Source of the DNA: Burhinus oedicnemus
Lineage: Eukaryota > Chordata > Aves > Charadriiformes > Burhinidae
DNA length: 64,000 nt
NCBI GenBank assembly: GCA_008921705.1
Contig: VFFE01007508.1
Span: 1 to 64,000, forward strand
Direction of reading: 5' to 3'
The notes below the pieces were generated by a model that was given only the letters and a program-made list of their open reading frames with translations, made no database searches and had not been told where the DNA came from. Numbering within the stretch: position 1 is the first letter of the stretch; each line of letters begins with the position of its first letter. This document shows positions 59,204-64,000 of the stretch, piece after piece. Made by a program: the position numbers and the translations under genes.

Positions 59204-62200
59204 CTAGGGAGAGAGCAGCAACAAAACGCCCAGTGAAAGCCACGGCTTTGTGCCAGATTCCTTCCCTTAGACCCGCTTCTCATAGCATCGCACTTCTTGT
59301 GCTCCCACGGCTACGCTGAAAAGCTGGAAACACTTTACAAGAAGACAAATGGAGGCACAGCCGTATCTCACTCGAACACACTATTGTCTCCCATTGAATG
59401 ACACTGATAGGTATACTTGAAAACCAGGAAAGAAAAAACACACTTTGAGTTTTGGCTCCCTTGCCCCCACCCAACAGTAACCACTTATGCACTGTATGCA
59501 GTTTACAAGGGAATGCTGTGTGCCTGTGGAAATCAAGTCTACCCTTTTTCTGCCTGGTGGCTGTCTCTGGAGGAGAATATTTACTCTGCAGAAGCTGTAA
59601 AAGGGAAAACTGCACTCAGAGCTAGAGCAGGACTGGCTCTAGAAAGCTGTAGGGCTCTGGCATGCCTGGCAGTCTGTTACTATTCACCAATACCGCTCTA
59701 GAAGGGCACACACAAAAAAAGGGGTGTTAAAAAGGCACTGCATCTTTGCACAATGCTTTACCCAGTGGCAAACTGTTACCTGAGAGCGTGTTTTTAACAA
59801 AGCAGAAGCAGCTAAACCAGTGCTGGAGCCAGGTGGCCTGGTGTTACAGCCCTTGGCTCTGCTTGAGACCAACTTACAAAACTTGCACACACCCCTCAGA
59901 CTTCCTAAAACAATTCAGATGAAGGATCTCACCGATGTAGGAAAGTTAAAGCTGGGAGAAAAAAAACTACACTACAGCAGCCTTTAGAGAGATTCTTCCT
60001 GAATTTTGGAGATGATGTCCTGGGCTCACAGCTAGCTGAAACCTGCGGCTCGGGGAAGCCTTGTCTGTCCCACAACCAGCCTGCAGAAACACACAGCACT
60101 GGCAAAGAGCAGAAGAAACTTTCTGACCCCTATAAAGTACCAGCTGTCGGCTGGGAGATTCAGTCACCTGATCTAAGTGTGCATTTCAACACTTCTTACC
60201 ATTATAAATTGTCTTTGGGATGGTTTTTTTTAATATAAATATATCTTGGACAAGGTAGGTACAAAGGTGTAATATGAATTTTACTGGATAATATAGTTCT
60301 GTGAAATGCTTTCCTTGATGAATATCTGGAATTAAAAATCCTGCAGCGTGATGTCCAATTTTCTACAAAAATTATCCTTTTCCCTTTCAAAGGATGGAAG
60401 CCTGCAAGCGACCTGTAAGATGTGAATGAATCAGCTCATCTCTGATGCACAGAAGTCCCTTGCTGAACTTGGGGGAAGGAGGGAGTCCCTTGGTTTGGCT
60501 GAAGGCAGGGAGGAAACACTTGGTTTACACACTTCCAGAAGACCTCACCAGACAGAGCAGCAGGATCTGGTTAGGAGCAAAATACTATTTTGTCCTGCAT
60601 TGCCAGGGTGGTGGAAAAGATAACCTCCATCACTGTCTCTTGTTCAGTGGGTCACAAGCAGAACAGGCTGAAATGCTGGGGAAGGCTGGCTACAGCCTAT
60701 TTTTAATCTCACCATCCTCTGCAGGCTTCAACTCCAGCATCTTCCTAACACTCCACCAGTTCCTAAAACCCCACTCGTCTTCCTGCCGCTGGCTCAAACT
60801 GATTTCGTACTCCCACCCGCTCCCTTTGCCGCACGGCGAAGCCGGGCACAGAGCAGCCACAGAGCAGTACCCTGGTGGAGGGGAGTGGGTGAGCACTGCT
60901 GGGGCGGTGGGAGGCAGCCCTGTGCCGGCAGGGAGAGGGACAGCATCTTCTCCCGTGTGAGAAATCCCCCCTGAGTTTCGTCCTCTGACTGCTCAGCTTT
61001 CACAGCTTTTCCACTGAAACAACAGGGTCTGCGTAGAGGAAAAGGGAAAATCATTTTAATCCCAAAGGATGTTCTATGAGTCTCCCTCTTGGTTGTTAAA
61101 AGAAAGGCTGTCTTTTGCTCTGTGACTTTGTCTTCCACATCTTTTGTGTCCTCCACGGGGGATTATGTCAGATCTCTGCCCCGCTTCACCTACCTCTTCT
61201 TTCCTTTACAGTTTCTCCAAAAGAGAAGAAAAGCTGGAATATTCCCCCACGCTTCCTGAAACTGTTGTCTGCAAAGCTACACCACAGCACTCTCTGAGAT
61301 TAAATATGGATTGAGGCAAGATCAGAGACTGGGTGTTTACATTTTCCCATCAGGATGCAAAATCTTGCCAAATGGAAATGCACGTCTCTCTTCAAAATGA
61401 AAAAATCTTCCCCTCTTGCCTTATCTTTAACTCTTCCAAGATTTGTTACAAAAAAAGTTGTAAATGAGCAATAATTCTTAAGCTACAGCTTCAAATCCTT
61501 CCAGTGAAGCTTTTAAGATTTTTACATCATTAGAGGTGCTGAATTAGCTAATTAATCCCCTAAACACCACAGTGACTAAGCTAATGTCTAGTCCCATTCA
61601 GAAAGGAATAAAGCAAACAAAGCAGTTAAGTGTCCTTCTCTGGACAGGAAATTGATACAGAAGCTAGGATTAAAACCTCATGAACCTTGGCTTCTGATTC
61701 CCCCTTTAGGCCACTTTACTACTCACAAGAGCCAATTCATTTTCCAATGCTAGTGCGGGTTTTTTAATTAATTATGATCAGCTAATCTTTGGGAGGTTGT
61801 TGGCATTTTTAAATACAAGACTTGAGACATGCCAGCAGACATAAGATGACGTAAGTATTTTTCCTATAGTCCACATATGCTTTAAAATGTGAAGCGGAAG
61901 AAAGAGTCTTAAATGCATTTGTCAAGGTAGATGTTTTCCCCTTAAGAAGCCATCGTAGTTACACATTGCCGAATATGGAAATGTTTGCATCTGGAAGCAG
62001 AGAGGAGGAGGAGGAAGGCAAGCAAGCCGTATCTGCTGATACCACCCGGCTGTGTCAGAGCTGGGGCACTAAACCATTTCCCTTCTTGACCAAGCATTCA
62101 GACACTTGAATACCTATAGCCTAGAAACCATAAACTTGGTAGGCAAACTGCTGCTAGGATGATGTTGGCCAAATAAATCAGCTGTCCAAAAAGGTCTCAG

Positions 62201-64000
62201 GCTGTGAGTGTTACCAGCAAACACAAACTGCTAACTTTGCAAGCAGATGTAAACTAAAAGCCCCTATAGTTATGCCATAAGATAAGTAAATTATATCAAG
62301 CATTTCTTATAGCTTCCCAATGAAAACTACCCCAAAATGCAGTAAAATCTGGGATTATTCTAAACCATGAATTAATACAGCCTCTTTGGGGACAGAGGGG
62401 AGGCGGTGGAGAGAAGATATCCTATGCTACCTAATGAGTCTGTTCAGCCTCATGGGGCACCAGGGCCCATTGCAATCACCTGGCTGAGCCATACAGTCCA
62501 CTTGGCACCCAGAGCCAGCAAGCACCAGGGCCTGGGCAGAGGGATGGGTGGGAGCTGAGGTTTGGCCTTCTGGAGCAGCTCTGGGTCAGAGGCTGAAGGT
62601 GCCATGCGCAGCAAGGCTGGGAGGGGATGGGAAGCCAAGTTTGCTCTTTCAACTCATCTCATCTCACTTGGGGCAGTGTCAGCCAGCTGGGGCACTGCGT
62701 GCTGTTTTCAGCAAGGGAAGAAAGCCCCTGGGAGCCTGTGTTTGCTTTTGCTGTCAGAAGAATTGGGTATTTTTAGATTGCACCAGTAAATATGGAAGAC
62801 TTTTTGTTTTCAACAGTTTAACCCATTGAACACGAAGGGGATGTGGTATCTGTAGGACAAGACCATAAATGGAGAGACAAAGGAGGGGGCTTTGCCCTTT
62901 CTCTCTGCTCTGGTCCATTGTCACACAGGATAAAGTCCCCTCTCCAGCTTACGCTGATACCTGGGCAGCCACAGCCTTCCCAAAAGCATCACCTGACAGT
63001 TCCTGGCCTCACAGAATACACCAAAATAGTACCACAGCGGAATAGTTTGGGTTTTTTTTCTCTTAGAGGAAAAACTCAAGTGCTGGAGAGAGCTCTCCTG
63101 ATTTACTACTTTGGGTCACTCATCCGGGCTGGAGGAAGACATGAGGTCAAGCCCATGGCCTGTCCTGAGCACAGTCTCCTCCATGCGATTTGAGTGCAGC
63201 AGTGACTGCATTATGGAATATCTTAAGCTGCATGAGCCAAGTTTTTCTCTCCTGTCTTTGCAAGAAAACTATCCTGGGCACTTCTGCAGGAGCTTCAGCC
63301 AGATGTGGAGCTTGGCATGTTTCATGTGGAGGACCTGGCTGTGAGTAAACTTCTGATGGCACTTTCCCAGAAACATCAGATGTGAGAGCCTGGTTGGAGC
63401 CAGGGTGCAAAACAGATGGAGACAAGACACCAATGGTCACAGTTAAATAATTTGAGCACACAGACAACTTGTTAGTGGGCTTCCCACTGACTACCAGATA
63501 TCTGCAACTTCACAACAGAAAGCGTCTCTGTTGCAAGGAAAACACATCTGATGATCTGCCCTGTTACAGGTGGAGGAATAGCAGAAACCCAAATTACTGC
63601 AGTCAGGGGCAGCATGTGAAGCCGATGACAATCAGCCCCTACCTTGGGAAAGCCTGGAGCTAGCAAAGGGCTGGGAAACACCTCTTCCCCCAAGCCTGAG
63701 GTCATTTAAGATGTTCCTCTATAGCACTGGGAGTATATAAGACAGTGGGATGGTGCCTCCTTTCTTGCTCCCAGAGGGAAAAAAGGGACTATGTCATGAT
63801 GCTGGAGCACAGCTGTAGGTAAGTACAGGCAAAGATGGGAAGAAGAGGGGAATGAAATTTGAGGTGCCTGTGGGAGCAAGGAAAGCTGTTCAATTGGCAG
63901 TGGGAGATGTAGTTAGTGTGTATTTTGTGGGGATGAGATGTACCTGAGTAGCTGTATTGTGTCAGGGGAGTGCTCTGTGTGGGGATACATCTGATGTGCC
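59204..64000 (-). other. STUM: STUM intron 1 (partial, continues beyond the window)
   Basis: No match to the STUM N-terminal exon is visible on the - strand up to 64000, so the first exon must lie further right. The interval is AT-rich at 61300-62400 with TAATTA-type motifs. It also holds a + strand TATA-like box with a downstream splice donor near its right edge (63734-63820). Confidence 0.75.
63734..63820 (+). promoter_or_regulatory. Candidate TATA promoter and short first exon
   Basis: TATATAAGA at 63734-63742 is followed about 77 bases later by a near-perfect splice donor, CTGTAG|GTAAGTACAG (donor GT at 63819-63820). A transcript starting about 30 bases after the TATA box would have a first exon of about 55 nt containing ATGs. 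This is a pattern only; the window ends before any partner exon could be seen. Confidence 0.25.

Noticed and set aside
58836..59243. The 135-codon - strand ORF taken as a complete single-exon gene
   Set aside because: Only 59024-59203 is coding STUM sequence. The ORF start and end lie in introns, beyond a clear CTCCCTAG acceptor and a GTAAGT donor.

Overview
This window is vertebrate nuclear DNA, most likely from a bird. It has multi-exon genes with GT-AG introns, a CR1 LINE that ends in the typical ATTCTGTGAT octamer-type tail, an older CR1 copy, and an LTR of the type common in avian genomes. I see no operons, ribosome binding sites, CRISPR arrays or prokaryotic genes. Most open frames in the window are chance ORFs in introns and intergenic DNA.

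Two protein-coding genes can be supported, and they point towards each other. ITPKB (inositol-trisphosphate 3-kinase B) runs on the + strand. Its last six coding exons lie at 14738-14837, 15472-15685, 18666-18870, 24174-24275, 25849-25920 and 28651-28866. They join with consistent phases into 909 nt: 302 C-terminal residues plus the stop, comprising the calmodulin-binding segment and the whole kinase domain. A 3' UTR of about 2.3 kb ends near an AATAAA at 31113. The large N-terminal exon(s) lie left of the window, so positions 1-14737 are intron. STUM (mechanosensory transduction mediator homolog, Spec3 family) runs on the - strand. It has a 180-nt membrane-segment exon (59024-59203), a 9-nt microexon (53289-53297) and a terminal exon (50271-50305 plus 3' UTR). 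Its first exon lies to the right of the window. As I recall it, the human locus at 1q42 has the same convergent ITPKB/STUM arrangement.

Between the genes (about 31.1 to 46.5 kb) lies an intergenic interval. It holds a homeodomain/MEF2-like site cluster followed by a T/G-rich strand-biased tract and a CpG island with no known gene (33.2-34.15 kb). Further right are an AT-rich block ending in AATAAA (38.5-38.8 kb) and an unexplained 376-codon ORF. Mobile elements are an avian ERV-type LTR in the ITPKB intron (about 560-1055), a 5'-truncated CR1 (48585-49114) antisense to the STUM 3' region, and an old reverse-oriented CR1 of about 1.2 kb (55205-56390) in a STUM intron.

I found no novel system. 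The most informative observation is the 9-nt STUM microexon, which restores the conserved ISQG junction and whose skipping would keep the frame. All exon calls come from reading the sequence and from remembered family sequences; no alignment was run.
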